DNA of 64,000 nucleotides from Peptococcaceae bacterium BICA1-8 (GCA_000802045.1 JUEF01000126.1:21092-85091); one strand, 5' to 3'. Positions 45,932 to 55,283 are shown, numbered from the stretch's first letter. Numbers and translations are program-made. Notes: a model not told the origin generated them from the sequence alone.

Positions 45932-46132
45932 ATGAACCAGGAGCAGTTATGGGTTGTAGAAAAAATTGCTGATGGCTTGGTTTATTTTACAAATGGTCCG
46001 GAAAAAGCAATAGTTCCATTGGGTTTAATACCTGGCAAAGCTATTCCCGGTGATATTGTTAGGATTGATTATGATGAAAAGGGTAATTTGCTTTCCTTGA
46101 AGGTTGTTTTAAAAAATATTGCTGAACGATAA
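45932..46132 (+). CDS. DUF3006-like small protein
   Basis: VVEKIADGLVYFTNGPEKAIVPLGLIPGKAIPGDIVRIDYDEKGNLLSL. Confidence 0.5.
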   Translation: MNQEQLWVVEKIADGLVYFTNGPEKAIVPLGLIPGKAIPGDIVRIDYDEKGNLLSLKVVLKNIAER

Positions 46133-46205
46133 TGAATATAAAAATTTTTAATATTAGATAAGTTGGGTATATATAATAAACTAATCAATTTAAGGTGGGG
46201 GAATT

Positions 46206-46853
46206 ATGCGACAGAAGTTCCATAATTTTATCAATATATTTGATCCAGAAGAGAGTTTATCTTTAAGTTTATTTAACTCTGAGGGTTTTTACTGGCTAAC
46301 ATCTGCAACTGCAATTGCTTTTGCAGCAGAAGAATTGCTAAAATACCAAGAAAAATTCCCTAATGCTTTTCTAAAACCCGTTAAACCTATGAGTAGTGAG
46401 CCCTTAATCAAGTTTTTTCAAGAAAGTGTAAAGTCAGGAGAGACTACTGACCAGGTAAAAAAGGAAGCTCAAGAGGCAACCTTATACAATCTTGGAATTT
46501 TGGTATCTTTTGCGAAAAATTCCCTAACCTTTAATCCTGTAGCAGGCTTAATATTAGGCAAAACATTCGCAACATATTGGCTTATATATAAGCTGATAGA
46601 GTTAGAATGGCAGCAGATTCTAAATCTTGAGGAAACTAATGAAACCTACCTTTTACTGGATGCAGTTATTCTTGATCACGAAGAGTTAGACAATCTGGAA
46701 AGGCACTGTTTAGATGGAAATATCAGTCGGGACGACAGGGTTTATTTAAGTAGTCATTGGGAGAGAGTTAAATATTTCTGGGCAAATCTCCATGAGGACC
46801 TTCAGTTATTAACAGCGGGATATATAAAATTCGATCCACCCAATAAAAGATAA
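46206..46853 (+). CDS. Protein of unknown function
   Basis: Long ORF with GGTGGGGG RBS; no recognised motif. Confidence 0.6.
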   Translation: MRQKFHNFINIFDPEESLSLSLFNSEGFYWLTSATAIAFAAEELLKYQEKFPNAFLKPVKPMSSEPLIKFFQESVKSGETTDQVKKEAQEATLYNLGILVSFAKNSLTFNPVAGLILGKTFATYWLIYKLIELEWQQILNLEETNETYLLLDAVILDHEELDNLERHCLDGNISRDDRVYLSSHWERVKYFWANLHEDLQLLTAGYIKFDPPNKR

Positions 46854-46871
46854 AAAGAATTAAATATTAAC

Positions 46872-46968
46872 TAGGGGAGCTTATAAGAGTATAGGCTGAG
46901 AAAAAACCACACTGAAGGTTTTTGACCCTTTGGACCTGATCTGGTTAATACCAGCGTGGGGAAGTGAG
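46872..46968 (+). ncRNA. TPP (THI-box) riboswitch
   Basis: GGGGAGC...GGCTGAGA...GACCCTTTGGACCTGATCTGGTTAATACCAGCGTGGGGAAGTG matches the thi-box consensus. Confidence 0.96.
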
Positions 46969-46979
46969 TGAGATATTGA

Positions 46980-47017
46980 TAAAAACCTCCTTCTTTCTAT
47001 GTAAGGAGGTTTTTTGT
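46980..47017 (+). terminator. Expression-platform terminator of the TPP riboswitch
   Basis: AAAAACCTCCTTCTTTCTATGTAAGGAGGTTTTTTG. Confidence 0.88.
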
Positions 47018-47042
47018 ATACTTGTTTATTATTTGAGAGGGG

Positions 47043-47807
47043 ATGATGATAACGGAAGTAAAATTAAAGGATATTTTTTATAGGTACCAGGAAATGGAGC
47101 ATCCGATCTTTGACGGACTGTCCCTTATTGTGCAAAGTGGAGAATTTGTTACTTTAGTTGGACCTAGCGGATGCGGGAAAACAACACTGTTGGAAATCAT
47201 AGCGGGATTAATCGCGGATTTTTCAGGAGATATTTACCTAGATGGAGCCAAGAAAATGCCTTTAGGACAGGTCAGCTTGATGCCCCAGGAAGATTTGCTC
47301 TTACCTTGGCGGACCGTACTGGAAAATGGCTCCCTACCTTTAGAGCTAAAAGGACAAAGACAAAGTGATGCAAACCAGCAGGTTCGAAATTTGCTTAGAG
47401 AGTTTGGATTGGATGGTTTTGAGAATTACTATCCCCATCAGCTATCCGGCGGCATGCGTCAGAGAGTTGCCTTTTTACGAAGTATTTTAACTGGTCATAG
47501 AGTATTGCTCCTTGATGAACCTTTCAGTGCATTAGATGCATTAACTAGGCTAAAAATGCAGGAATGGCTGATAACTATGTGGCAGAAATTCCAACCGACC
47601 ATAATTTTTATAACCCATGATGTGGAAGAAGCAATATTTTTAGGGCAAAGCATATATATATTCTCGATGGTTCCTAATAGAAAGCTAAAGCATTATCCAG
47701 TTTCCTTTGCTTATCCTAGAAATCGCTCTCTTTTAGGCAACCCGGATTTTGTCCAGTTAAGGCAGCAAATTTTGGCTGACATGGTCTGGGGAGGTGCTCA
47801 TGAATAA
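47043..47807 (+). CDS. thiZ: Thiamine-precursor (HMP-type) ABC transporter ATP-binding protein
   Basis: Walker A GPSGCGKTT, LSGGMRQRVAFLRSIL; downstream of TPP riboswitch, next to permease and NMT1-like protein. Confidence 0.85.
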   Translation: MMITEVKLKDIFYRYQEMEHPIFDGLSLIVQSGEFVTLVGPSGCGKTTLLEIIAGLIADFSGDIYLDGAKKMPLGQVSLMPQEDLLLPWRTVLENGSLPLELKGQRQSDANQQVRNLLREFGLDGFENYYPHQLSGGMRQRVAFLRSILTGHRVLLLDEPFSALDALTRLKMQEWLITMWQKFQPTIIFITHDVEEAIFLGQSIYIFSMVPNRKLKHYPVSFAYPRNRSLLGNPDFVQLRQQILADMVWGGAHE

Positions 47808-48585
47808 CTTAAAAAAAACAATAATAAATAAAATCGGTATAGTGTCTGGTTTCCTTTTTCTAGCTGTCTGGGAATTGCTGGTGGTCCTCTTAAAAATACC
47901 TATATTTATTTTGCCGCCTCCTAGTAGAGTTTTTGCAGCTTTATGGTCCCTTAAAAAAGTGCTTTTTATAACCCATTTACCAGTTACATTAGTGGAGGTT
48001 ATTACCGGCTTAGTAATTTCGATAATTATTTCTATTATTTTATCTTTACTTATGCTCAAGGCGCCCATCTTAGAAAGGAGTATTTATCCCTTTTTGGTAG
48101 CCTCTCAGACTATACCTATTATAGTTTTATCGCCTGTGGTTATTATGTGGTTTGGTTATGGCTTGCCAGGGAAAGTTGCTATAACAATTTTGATCACTTT
48201 TTTCCCGATAGTGGTAAATACTTATGACGGTTTGAAGAATGTGGACTATCGCTATATAAATCTTCTAAAGACTATGGGGGCAAATGCTCAGCAGATTTTC
48301 TGGAAGGTAAGGGTTCCTGCGGCGTTACCCGGGTTTTTCACAGGCTTGAAGGTAGGTGCTGCGGTAAGTGTTATTGGGGCTGTAATTGGCGAATGGTTAG
48401 GGGGGAACACTGGCTTAGGGGTTTTCAGCAGACGGATGGCCAGCAATCTCCAGGCTGATGCAGTATTTGCTGCAGTCTTAATTCTTGCCATGTTAGGCAT
48501 GGGTCTTTTTCAATTCGTAAAGGTTTTGGAGCGGCGCTTAATGCCCTGGTATTTTCAAACTAAAGAAAATAGGAGTGAAAGATGA
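47794..48585 (+). CDS. thiX: Thiamine-precursor ABC transporter permease
   Basis: SsuC/TauC-like permease: PFLVASQTIPIIVLSPVVIMWFGYGLPGKVAITILITFFPIVVNTYDGL. Confidence 0.85.
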   Translation: MLMNNLKKTIINKIGIVSGFLFLAVWELLVVLLKIPIFILPPPSRVFAALWSLKKVLFITHLPVTLVEVITGLVISIIISIILSLLMLKAPILERSIYPFLVASQTIPIIVLSPVVIMWFGYGLPGKVAITILITFFPIVVNTYDGLKNVDYRYINLLKTMGANAQQIFWKVRVPAALPGFFTGLKVGAAVSVIGAVIGEWLGGNTGLGVFSRRMASNLQADAVFAAVLILAMLGMGLFQFVKVLERRLMPWYFQTKENRSER

Positions 48586-49553
48586 TGAAAAAAGTGTTGA
48601 TTATTTTTATTGTGATAGTTTTAATATTTGGCTTAGCAGCTTGTACTCAGAAGGAAGAACAAAAAGGGCTGCAGGAAGTAACGGTTATGTTGGATTGGTA
48701 TCCTAATGCTGTCCATTCTTTTCTCTATGCTGCCTTAAATAAAGGATATTTTGCTGAAGAAGGTCTTAGTGTCAAGATTCTTATGCCTGCTGATACTAGT
48801 GACCCCTTGAAATTAGTTGCTGCAGGACAAACAGATTTTGCTATCAGCTATCAACCCCAGCTTGTTATGGCGCGGGCTCAAGATATCCCTGTAGTTTCAG
48901 TAGCGTCTATAGTAAATCATCCTTTGAATACTATAATGGTTGGGGCTTCCGATAATATAAAAAGGCCTAAGGACTTAGAGGGTAAAACTGTAGGCTATTC
49001 TTTACCTGTATATGAGGCTATAGTAAAAACTGCAGTTAAAAATGATGGCGGGGATATTTCTAAGCTAAGTCTAATTGATATAGGATGGGATTTAATACCA
49101 GCAATGGTAACTAAGAAGGTCAATGCCATTAGTGGTGGATTTATCAACCACGAAAAGATACTTATTGAGAAGGAAGGGTATAATGTTAACATAATTGACC
49201 CTGTTCAGTATGGTGTTCCTGATTATTATGAATTGATTTTAATTACCAGTGAGAAATTATTCCAGGAGAATAAGGAACTGGCTAATAAGTTTTGGCAAGC
49301 AGTCAAGAAAGGGCAGTCATATGTCCGGGATAATCCTAGCGAAGGACTTCAATTACTCCTTGATAACCAAAACGATCAGTTTCCCTTGGATGCTGAGGTA
49401 GAAAAAGAGAGTCTAGAGATATTGCTGCCATTAATGCAGGATTTTGGCAAGCAGGAGCTTAAAGGGTGGCAAGAGGTAATCGAATGGATGTATGAGTTAG
49501 AACTTATTGATAAAAAACCAGAAGCGGAGAAAGCATTTATTGACCTAAAGTAG
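48582..49553 (+). CDS. thiY: NMT1/THI5-like thiamine-precursor-binding lipoprotein
   Basis: Lipobox GLAACTQ; VTVMLDWYPNAVHSFLYAALNKGYFAEEGLSVKILMPADTSDPLKLVAAGQTDFAISYQPQLVMAR. Confidence 0.9.
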   Translation: MMKKVLIIFIVIVLIFGLAACTQKEEQKGLQEVTVMLDWYPNAVHSFLYAALNKGYFAEEGLSVKILMPADTSDPLKLVAAGQTDFAISYQPQLVMARAQDIPVVSVASIVNHPLNTIMVGASDNIKRPKDLEGKTVGYSLPVYEAIVKTAVKNDGGDISKLSLIDIGWDLIPAMVTKKVNAISGGFINHEKILIEKEGYNVNIIDPVQYGVPDYYELILITSEKLFQENKELANKFWQAVKKGQSYVRDNPSEGLQLLLDNQNDQFPLDAEVEKESLEILLPLMQDFGKQELKGWQEVIEWMYELELIDKKPEAEKAFIDLK

Positions 49554-49557
49554 GTAC

Positions 49558-49667
49558 GGGACACACCTTTAATGTGGAATAGCTTTGTAGTGAAGGAATG
49601 TCCCGAATTAATGGGACACACCTCCGATGTGGAACTGCTTTATGGTAAAGGAATGGCCCGAACTAAT
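49558..49667. repeat. Tandem imperfect duplication, 2 x 55 bp
   Basis: 49558-49612 and 49613-49667, 45/55 identical by eye; each unit starts GGGACACACCT and carries a GGAATGtCCCGAA-type end. Confidence 0.8.
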
Positions 49668-49759
49668 ACTAAAATATGGCAACAACTAGTACCCAAAGAA
49701 AAGTTGGGGCGGTGCGAATATCTATAATGTACAAAAAACGTCAGGAGGTAAGATGCATT

Positions 49760-50722
49760 ATGAAAAGGTTGTTGTCTATATTTTGTTTTAGGGCGTTTGA
49801 TATTCGGATAAGCAAAGTGTTTTTGCTTGCGGTGCTAGTATTAGCTGTTTGGACAAGCACTAGTATGGCGGCAGTTTCCGGCGAGGTGGATTTAGAAAAG
49901 CAAATGCTGGATTTAGTAAATAAAGAAAGAGTAGAGGTAGGCTTGGCGCCACTCAAAATGGATGCCAAACTGGTTGATGTAGCAAGGTTAAAGTCCCAGG
50001 ATATGATTGATAAAAACTATTTCTCCCATACCTCCCCTACCTATGGTGATCCTTTTGCGATGATGAAGGATTATGGTGTGGAGTACTCGATGGCAGGGGA
50101 AAATCTAGCAGGTAATTCCAGCTTGCCGGGGGCTCATGAGGCATTGATGAACTCGCCGGGGCATAGAGCAAATATTCTCAAGCCGGAATTTACCCATGTG
50201 GGAATAGGTGTTGTTAAGGGTGGCCCTTATGGCATGATGATTACGCAAATGTTTATTAAATCCCGGAGTGAAGGTTCTGCTTCTTTGCCAGTAAAAGTTC
50301 AAGAAATCCCAAGTCCAGCACCAATTATTAATGAGAAAATCAATAACACACAGATTCAACCGAAAAACGATGATTTGCAGATTTTCTATAATGGTAAAAA
50401 AATTAGTTTTCCCGATATAGAGCCCTACATAAATGAAAACCAAAGAATAATGGTGCCTTTAAGATTTATATCCCAAGAATTAGGTTATCGGGTAGATTGG
50501 GAAGTAGTCGATCAAAAAATTATTATTAAAAAGAACGAAGATAGCATGAATTTATGGATAGGTAAAAAGCTTGTTTTAAAAAATAACCAACTCTTAATGG
50601 GTGATTCTTCGCCAGAAATATACAAAAATCGTACAATGGTACCATTGAGATTAGTATCAGGGCTTTTAGGGTGCGAGGTCGTTTGGTATCCTACCCTTAA
50701 TAAGGCTGAAATTAACTTATAA
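49760..50722 (+). CDS. CAP/SCP-domain protein with C-terminal copper-amine-oxidase-like stalk domain
   Basis: NYFSHTSPTYGDPF, AGENLAGNSS, SPGHRANIL, FTHVGIG; then FYNGKKISFPDIEPYINENQRIMVPLRFISQELGYRVDWEV...RTMVPLRLVSGLLGCEVVWYP. Confidence 0.9.
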   Translation: MKRLLSIFCFRAFDIRISKVFLLAVLVLAVWTSTSMAAVSGEVDLEKQMLDLVNKERVEVGLAPLKMDAKLVDVARLKSQDMIDKNYFSHTSPTYGDPFAMMKDYGVEYSMAGENLAGNSSLPGAHEALMNSPGHRANILKPEFTHVGIGVVKGGPYGMMITQMFIKSRSEGSASLPVKVQEIPSPAPIINEKINNTQIQPKNDDLQIFYNGKKISFPDIEPYINENQRIMVPLRFISQELGYRVDWEVVDQKIIIKKNEDSMNLWIGKKLVLKNNQLLMGDSSPEIYKNRTMVPLRLVSGLLGCEVVWYPTLNKAEINL

Positions 50723-51025
50723 TAATTTAAAAAGCGTTCCTCTCAAAAACGGGGGGAGTGCTTTTTTATAATTTGACTAGAGTAGCCTATGGCCTATAGC
50801 TGTTAAAATATTGCATCAGATACAGGCAGGATATTTCATAGTCCACTGGCATAATACTAATTCCAGCTGTATTATCGATTAGACGAATTAGACTAATAGA
50901 CGTGAAAAAACTATGTACGGGTTTGGGGAATTTGTGATAAGCTATTTAAAAAAGAATATATAAACTTACTATAATAATTTTAGATACAAAAGGGTGAAGA
51001 CGTTTTTTAAAGGAGGACTTTAAAA

Positions 51026-51259
51026 GTGAAAAAACTTTATCGTTCAGTTAATGACAAAAAACTCTTTGGAGTCTGTGGGGGATTGGCCAAATATTTTAAC
51101 ATAGACACAACTATTTTAAGGCTTGCTTGGGTTGTATTATCTTTAATACCTGTTGTTGGGCCCTTTTTGGGTATTTTAACATATATTATCTGCGGTATAG
51201 TAATTCCTACCGAGCCCGACTATATAGATATTACCGATATAAAGGATATGGACGAATAG
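51026..51259 (+). CDS. PspC-domain protein
   Basis: KKLYRSVNDKKLFGVCGGLAKYFNIDTTILRLAWVVLSLIPVVGPFLGILTYIICGIVIP. Confidence 0.92.
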   Translation: MKKLYRSVNDKKLFGVCGGLAKYFNIDTTILRLAWVVLSLIPVVGPFLGILTYIICGIVIPTEPDYIDITDIKDMDE

Positions 51260-51274
51260 TAGGAGGTGTTTTAG

Positions 51275-51988
51275 TTGCTTGGCAAATTATACGGTATCGG
51301 AGTGGGTCCGGGAGACCCTGAATTATTAACCTTAAAAGCTGTAAGAATATTAGAAAATATTGATTATTTGTGTTACCCTATTTCTCAGCCGGGCAAACCA
51401 AGTATTGCGCTGGAAATTGCCGCAGGGGCGGTAAGAAAGCATTGGTTTGTTACCGAACTTTATTTACCTATGACTAGGGATGAATCTGTGTTGGAAGAAC
51501 ACTGGCAGGAAGCCGCCTTGAAAGTAGCAGACATTTTAGAATCGGGGCAGGACTGTGCTTTTATTACCCTAGGAGATCCTTCCTTATATAGTACCTTCGT
51601 TTATTTAGTTCGAAAATTAAAGGTGATACTGGCTGAATTTGAAGTTGAGATAGTACCCGGTATAAGCTCACCTAACATCTTGGCTGCTCAGGCTCAGGTA
51701 ACACTAGCAGAAGGTGAGGAAAGCTTTATAATTATTCCGGGCATTAGTGATTTAGATAAAATTGGTCAAGCTCTAGATAGCTATGACAATATAATTTTCT
51801 TAAAAGTAGGACGAACTTTTCCGGAAATTTATCAGCTTTTACAGGAGAAGGGGCTAGAAGATAAGGCGGTATTTGGGGAACGCTGCGGTTTTACTGATGA
51901 ATATCTATCTTTTGATCTTCGGGATGTTGTAGAGAGACAGAGTGATTACCTTTCATTATTGTTAGTAAAAAAAGGTGGCTTAAAGTAA
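51275..51988 (+). CDS. cbiL: Precorrin-2/cobalt-factor II C20-methyltransferase
   Basis: GKLYGIGVGPGDPELLTLKAVRILE, FITLGDPSLYSTFVYL, VEIVPGISSPN. Confidence 0.88.
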   Translation: MLGKLYGIGVGPGDPELLTLKAVRILENIDYLCYPISQPGKPSIALEIAAGAVRKHWFVTELYLPMTRDESVLEEHWQEAALKVADILESGQDCAFITLGDPSLYSTFVYLVRKLKVILAEFEVEIVPGISSPNILAAQAQVTLAEGEESFIIIPGISDLDKIGQALDSYDNIIFLKVGRTFPEIYQLLQEKGLEDKAVFGERCGFTDEYLSFDLRDVVERQSDYLSLLLVKKGGLK

Positions 51989-52001
51989 GGAGGAGAAGTA
52001 T

Positions 52002-52757
52002 GTGAATGGAATAATCTATGTAGTGGGCATAGGCCCTGGTGATAGAGATCATATGACCTTTAAAGCCTGTGATGTTTTAAATAAGGCAGATGTAATTATT
52101 GGTTATGGTACATATATTGAGTTAATTGAGGACCTAATTGAGGGGAAAGAAGTAATTAATTCAGGAATGACTAAGGAAATTGAAAGAGCTCGGCAGGCTG
52201 TGAACATAGCCCTAGAAGGGAAAAAGGTTGCTGTTATCTCTAGTGGTGACCCAGGTGTTTATGGTATGGCCGGGATAGTACTAGAACTAGCTCGGGATTT
52301 AGTTCCAGTGGAAATAATACCAGGTGTAACCGCAGCGACCGCCGCCGCAGCTTCATTAGGGGCACCCCTTATGCATGATTTCGCAGTTATCAGTCTTAGT
52401 GACTTATTGACCCCTTGGCATAAAATAATGACCCGCTTAGAAGCGGCTGCTTTGGGAGACATGGTTATAGTTTTATACAACCCTAAGAGTAAGGGTCGGA
52501 CAAAAAATATTGAAACGGCTAGAGAAATAATACTTTGGCACAGAGATCCCCAAACCCCGGTAGGTCTAGTGAGGAATGCTAAAAGGGGTGATGAAGAGGT
52601 AGTAACTACTACCTTGAAAGATATGTTAAGTCATCAAATTGATATGCTGACAACAGTAATTGTCGGTAACTCAGAAACCATTATTGAAAACGGGAAAATC
52701 ATCACCCCTCGGGGGTACCAAAAGAAACAAAATTACAGTAAAGCCCAGGAGGTATAA
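52002..52757 (+). CDS. cbiH: Precorrin-3B/cobalt-factor III C17-methyltransferase
   Basis: IIYVVGIGPGDRDHMTFKACDVL, VISSGDPGVYGMAGIVLEL, LYNPKSKGRTKNIETAREI. Confidence 0.9.
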   Translation: MNGIIYVVGIGPGDRDHMTFKACDVLNKADVIIGYGTYIELIEDLIEGKEVINSGMTKEIERARQAVNIALEGKKVAVISSGDPGVYGMAGIVLELARDLVPVEIIPGVTAATAAAASLGAPLMHDFAVISLSDLLTPWHKIMTRLEAAALGDMVIVLYNPKSKGRTKNIETAREIILWHRDPQTPVGLVRNAKRGDEEVVTTTLKDMLSHQIDMLTTVIVGNSETIIENGKIITPRGYQKKQNYSKAQEV

Positions 52758-52760
52758 ATA

Positions 52761-53138
52761 ATGAAGGACGGAATTGTTATCTTAGGTCACGGCAGTCGCA
52801 GAGAGGATGCCAATGATGAGATTAGGGAGATTACAGCTAAGCTGCAGGAAAAAAATCCTGATAAAAAATACCAGGTGGCATTTCTAGAATTTGGTAAGCC
52901 TTCCCTTGTTGATGCAATTGAAGGATTATTAGAAGAAGATAACTTTGAGAAAATAATAATTATGCCCATGTTTTTAACAGTGGGAAACCACATGCATCGG
53001 GATATACCAGGCAAAATATTAAGGCTTAAAACCACTTACCCCGATATGAAATTTGCTTTTGCCCGCCACATAGGTCCTGATCGGCGAATTGTAGATATTG
53101 CCGAGGATAGAATTAGTGAAGCAGTAGAGCTGCTGTAG
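52761..53138 (+). CDS. cbiX: Sirohydrochlorin cobaltochelatase, CbiX small form
   Basis: GIVILGHGSRREDANDEI, VAFLEFGKPSLVDAIEGLL, IIIMPMFLTVGNHMHRDIP. Confidence 0.9.
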   Translation: MKDGIVILGHGSRREDANDEIREITAKLQEKNPDKKYQVAFLEFGKPSLVDAIEGLLEEDNFEKIIIMPMFLTVGNHMHRDIPGKILRLKTTYPDMKFAFARHIGPDRRIVDIAEDRISEAVELL

Positions 53139-53169
53139 AAGTAACCTATTTCGAAGAGGGGAAGCTTAC

Positions 53170-53901
53170 ATGAAGACCATAGACTTAGAAGATTTAGTAT
53201 TACAATATAAAAAAGATAAGTCGGAAAAGTTATTAAATGATATCTTGCTAAAAATGGAGCCGCTTATTAAGTATTGGTGCCAAACCCAGTGCTATCTTCC
53301 TTGGGAAAGGGAGGATCTGCTGCAGGTAGCCCGGATAGCCGTTGTTGGAGCTTTAGATAGATTTGACCCTGAGAAGGAAATACGGTTTAAAACCTATGCT
53401 TATAGAACAGTTACTGGAAAAATTTTAAACTACTATCGTGATTATACCTGGCGGGTAAGTATTCCTCGCAAGTACCGGGAGCTGAGCACAAATATTACTA
53501 AAGTAGAAGGGGAATTTTATCAACGGACAGGACAACCCCCAAGTGTTAAGGAAATTGCATCTACCTTAGGTCTTAGCGAGGTAGAAGTAGAGAAAGTTTT
53601 AGAGGCTAAGCGCGCATCTAAGGCTACTTCTTTATCCGAACAGCTAGAGAAGGAAGATAATAAAACAGAAATTATGCAATTTTTGGGTAAAGAAGACGTA
53701 AATTTGCAGTCCATTGAGGCAAAACAGGATGTAGCAAATGCGTTAAATAAACTGGAAGAGATGCAAAAAAAGGTAATCTATATGCGCTTTTATGAAGACC
53801 TGACTCAAAGTAAAGTGGCCCAGCTTTTAGGTGTATCGCAAATGCAGGTTTCGCGGTTAGAAAGAATGGCTTTAGGTGAATTGAAAAAATCACTATCGTG
53901 A
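53170..53901 (+). CDS. Sigma-70 family RNA polymerase sigma factor (SigB/F/G-like group)
   Basis: Region 2 (YLPWEREDLLQVARIAVVGALDRFDPEKEIRFKTYAYRTVTGKILNYYRDYTW), region 4 (MRFYEDLTQSKVAQLLGVSQMQVSRLERMALGELK). Confidence 0.9.
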   Translation: MKTIDLEDLVLQYKKDKSEKLLNDILLKMEPLIKYWCQTQCYLPWEREDLLQVARIAVVGALDRFDPEKEIRFKTYAYRTVTGKILNYYRDYTWRVSIPRKYRELSTNITKVEGEFYQRTGQPPSVKEIASTLGLSEVEVEKVLEAKRASKATSLSEQLEKEDNKTEIMQFLGKEDVNLQSIEAKQDVANALNKLEEMQKKVIYMRFYEDLTQSKVAQLLGVSQMQVSRLERMALGELKKSLS

Positions 53902-53980
53902 TAGATTATATATTAGAATATTGGTAATACTAATAAGATAACTAGGCATAACCCCAAATTCATAAGGCACAAGGAAATCA

Positions 53981-54010
53981 GTTCCCGCCCTTTCAGCGGG
54001 AACTTTTCTG
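53981..54010 (+). terminator. Rho-independent terminator
   Basis: GTTCCCGCCCTTTCAGCGGGAACTTTTCTG. Confidence 0.8.
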
Positions 54011-54104
54011 TTCCAATTTGACTATAGACGACGGACCATAGTCTATAGCCGATAGTTGATAGACATAGACGATAGTCTAATCCATCGACCAATAGCTAAA
54101 GCTA

Positions 54105-54254
54105 TTACAGCTCGGTTCTATTAAATATTTCACCGCAGTTTGGGCAGTAGTCCACTTGGTAAACAGATCCATTACTTCTATGGGTCTCAATTTTATGCTC
54201 TAAAGCAATTCCACAGCTTAAGCACAAGGGGGGTCTAAAGGTATAGGAAGTCAT
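54105..54254 (-). CDS. 49-aa zinc-ribbon protein (MTSYTFRPPLCLSCGIALEHKIETHRSNGSVYQVDYCPNCGEIFNRTEL)
   Basis: Two CxxC knuckles (CLSCG...CPNCG). Not in the supplied ORF track. Confidence 0.55.
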   Translation of the reverse strand: MTSYTFRPPLCLSCGIALEHKIETHRSNGSVYQVDYCPNCGEIFNRTEL

Positions 54255-54410
54255 AGTTTTGGTACCCCTTTTTTTGCTTAGTGTTTACTATAAAGAGAAA
54301 AAAATGTATTACAAAAAAAAATATAAGTAGCCATCAGACCTCAAAAACTATTATTTAACCACGGGCCCCTTCGGGGCACACGGATAAACACGGTTTGAAA
54401 AAATAAACTA

Positions 54411-54457
54411 GACCATAGACCATAGACCATAGACCATAGACCATAGACCATAGACTA
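54411..54457. repeat. 7-bp tandem repeat (GACCATA)6
   Basis: gaccatagaccatagaccatagaccatagaccatagaccatagacta; followed by (CCAGTCA)n-like cgaccagt repeats at 54461-54484. Confidence 0.9.
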
Positions 54458-54562
54458 GTTACCAGCCACCAGTCACCAGTCACCATAACTAGCCCCTTAT
54501 CAAGCAGATGTTTTTCACCTTTTTGTTAGCTATTAAATATAATAAAAAGAATAAATGATGAG

Positions 54563-55279
54563 GTGGTAAAGGTGGAAATAATTGATGTGCGGAAGCAGTT
54601 AGCTAGGCACCCTTCTAAGGAATATACTAAAAGAACGTTAGAGGGCATTAAGTATCTAGTGGTGCATCACTCTGCAACTTCAGGGGGGGATGCTTCTAGT
54701 TTTGCTCGTTATCATGTAAATAATCTAGATTGGCCGGGCATTGGCTATCACTATGTTATTTTGGAAGATGGCACAATTCAGTGGACGAATGACCTTAATG
54801 TTACTAGTTATCATGTTAAAGGTTACAATAATCAGTCTATTGGTATCTGTCTAGTCGGTGATTTTACTATAGAGATATTAAAAAAAGAGCAAAAGGCCGC
54901 AGTTAAGGAATTAATAAGAAACTTGCTAAGCAGGTTAAACCTAGGTATGGATGCAGTTAAAGGGCATAATGAATTTAGTGGCAGTGCCACTGCTTGTCCG
55001 GCTTTAGACATGGATGCTTTGCGAAAATTTTTAAATGAGGAGCAAGTAGAGGTCTATATAAATAATGAAAAGCTAGATATCCCTGTTGAATTAAAGGGTG
55101 GAGTAACATATGTAGCCATAAGGTCCCTGGGGGAGGCATTAGGTTATGACGTGGAATGGGATGGCGATAAGAATAGAGTATATTTAATTAAAGATGATGT
55201 TTTAGAACAGGTTCAACAGGAAGGTAATTACTATCTCTCAATAATAAATAATATTAAGAAAATAGTTTCGGAGGTATAA
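54563..55279 (+). CDS. N-acetylmuramoyl-L-alanine amidase (Ami_2/PGRP-like) with stalk domain
   Basis: LVVHHSATSGGDASSFARYHVNNLDWPGIGYHYVILEDGTIQWTND, VKGHNEFSGSATACPALDMDALRKFL; C-terminal copper-amine-oxidase-like stalk. Confidence 0.9.
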   Translation: MVKVEIIDVRKQLARHPSKEYTKRTLEGIKYLVVHHSATSGGDASSFARYHVNNLDWPGIGYHYVILEDGTIQWTNDLNVTSYHVKGYNNQSIGICLVGDFTIEILKKEQKAAVKELIRNLLSRLNLGMDAVKGHNEFSGSATACPALDMDALRKFLNEEQVEVYINNEKLDIPVELKGGVTYVAIRSLGEALGYDVEWDGDKNRVYLIKDDVLEQVQQEGNYYLSIINNIKKIVSEV

Positions 55280-55283
55280 AAAT

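Noticed and set aside
54411-54484. CRISPR or tRNA-like repeat
   Set aside because: Pure 7-bp microsatellite without spacers.
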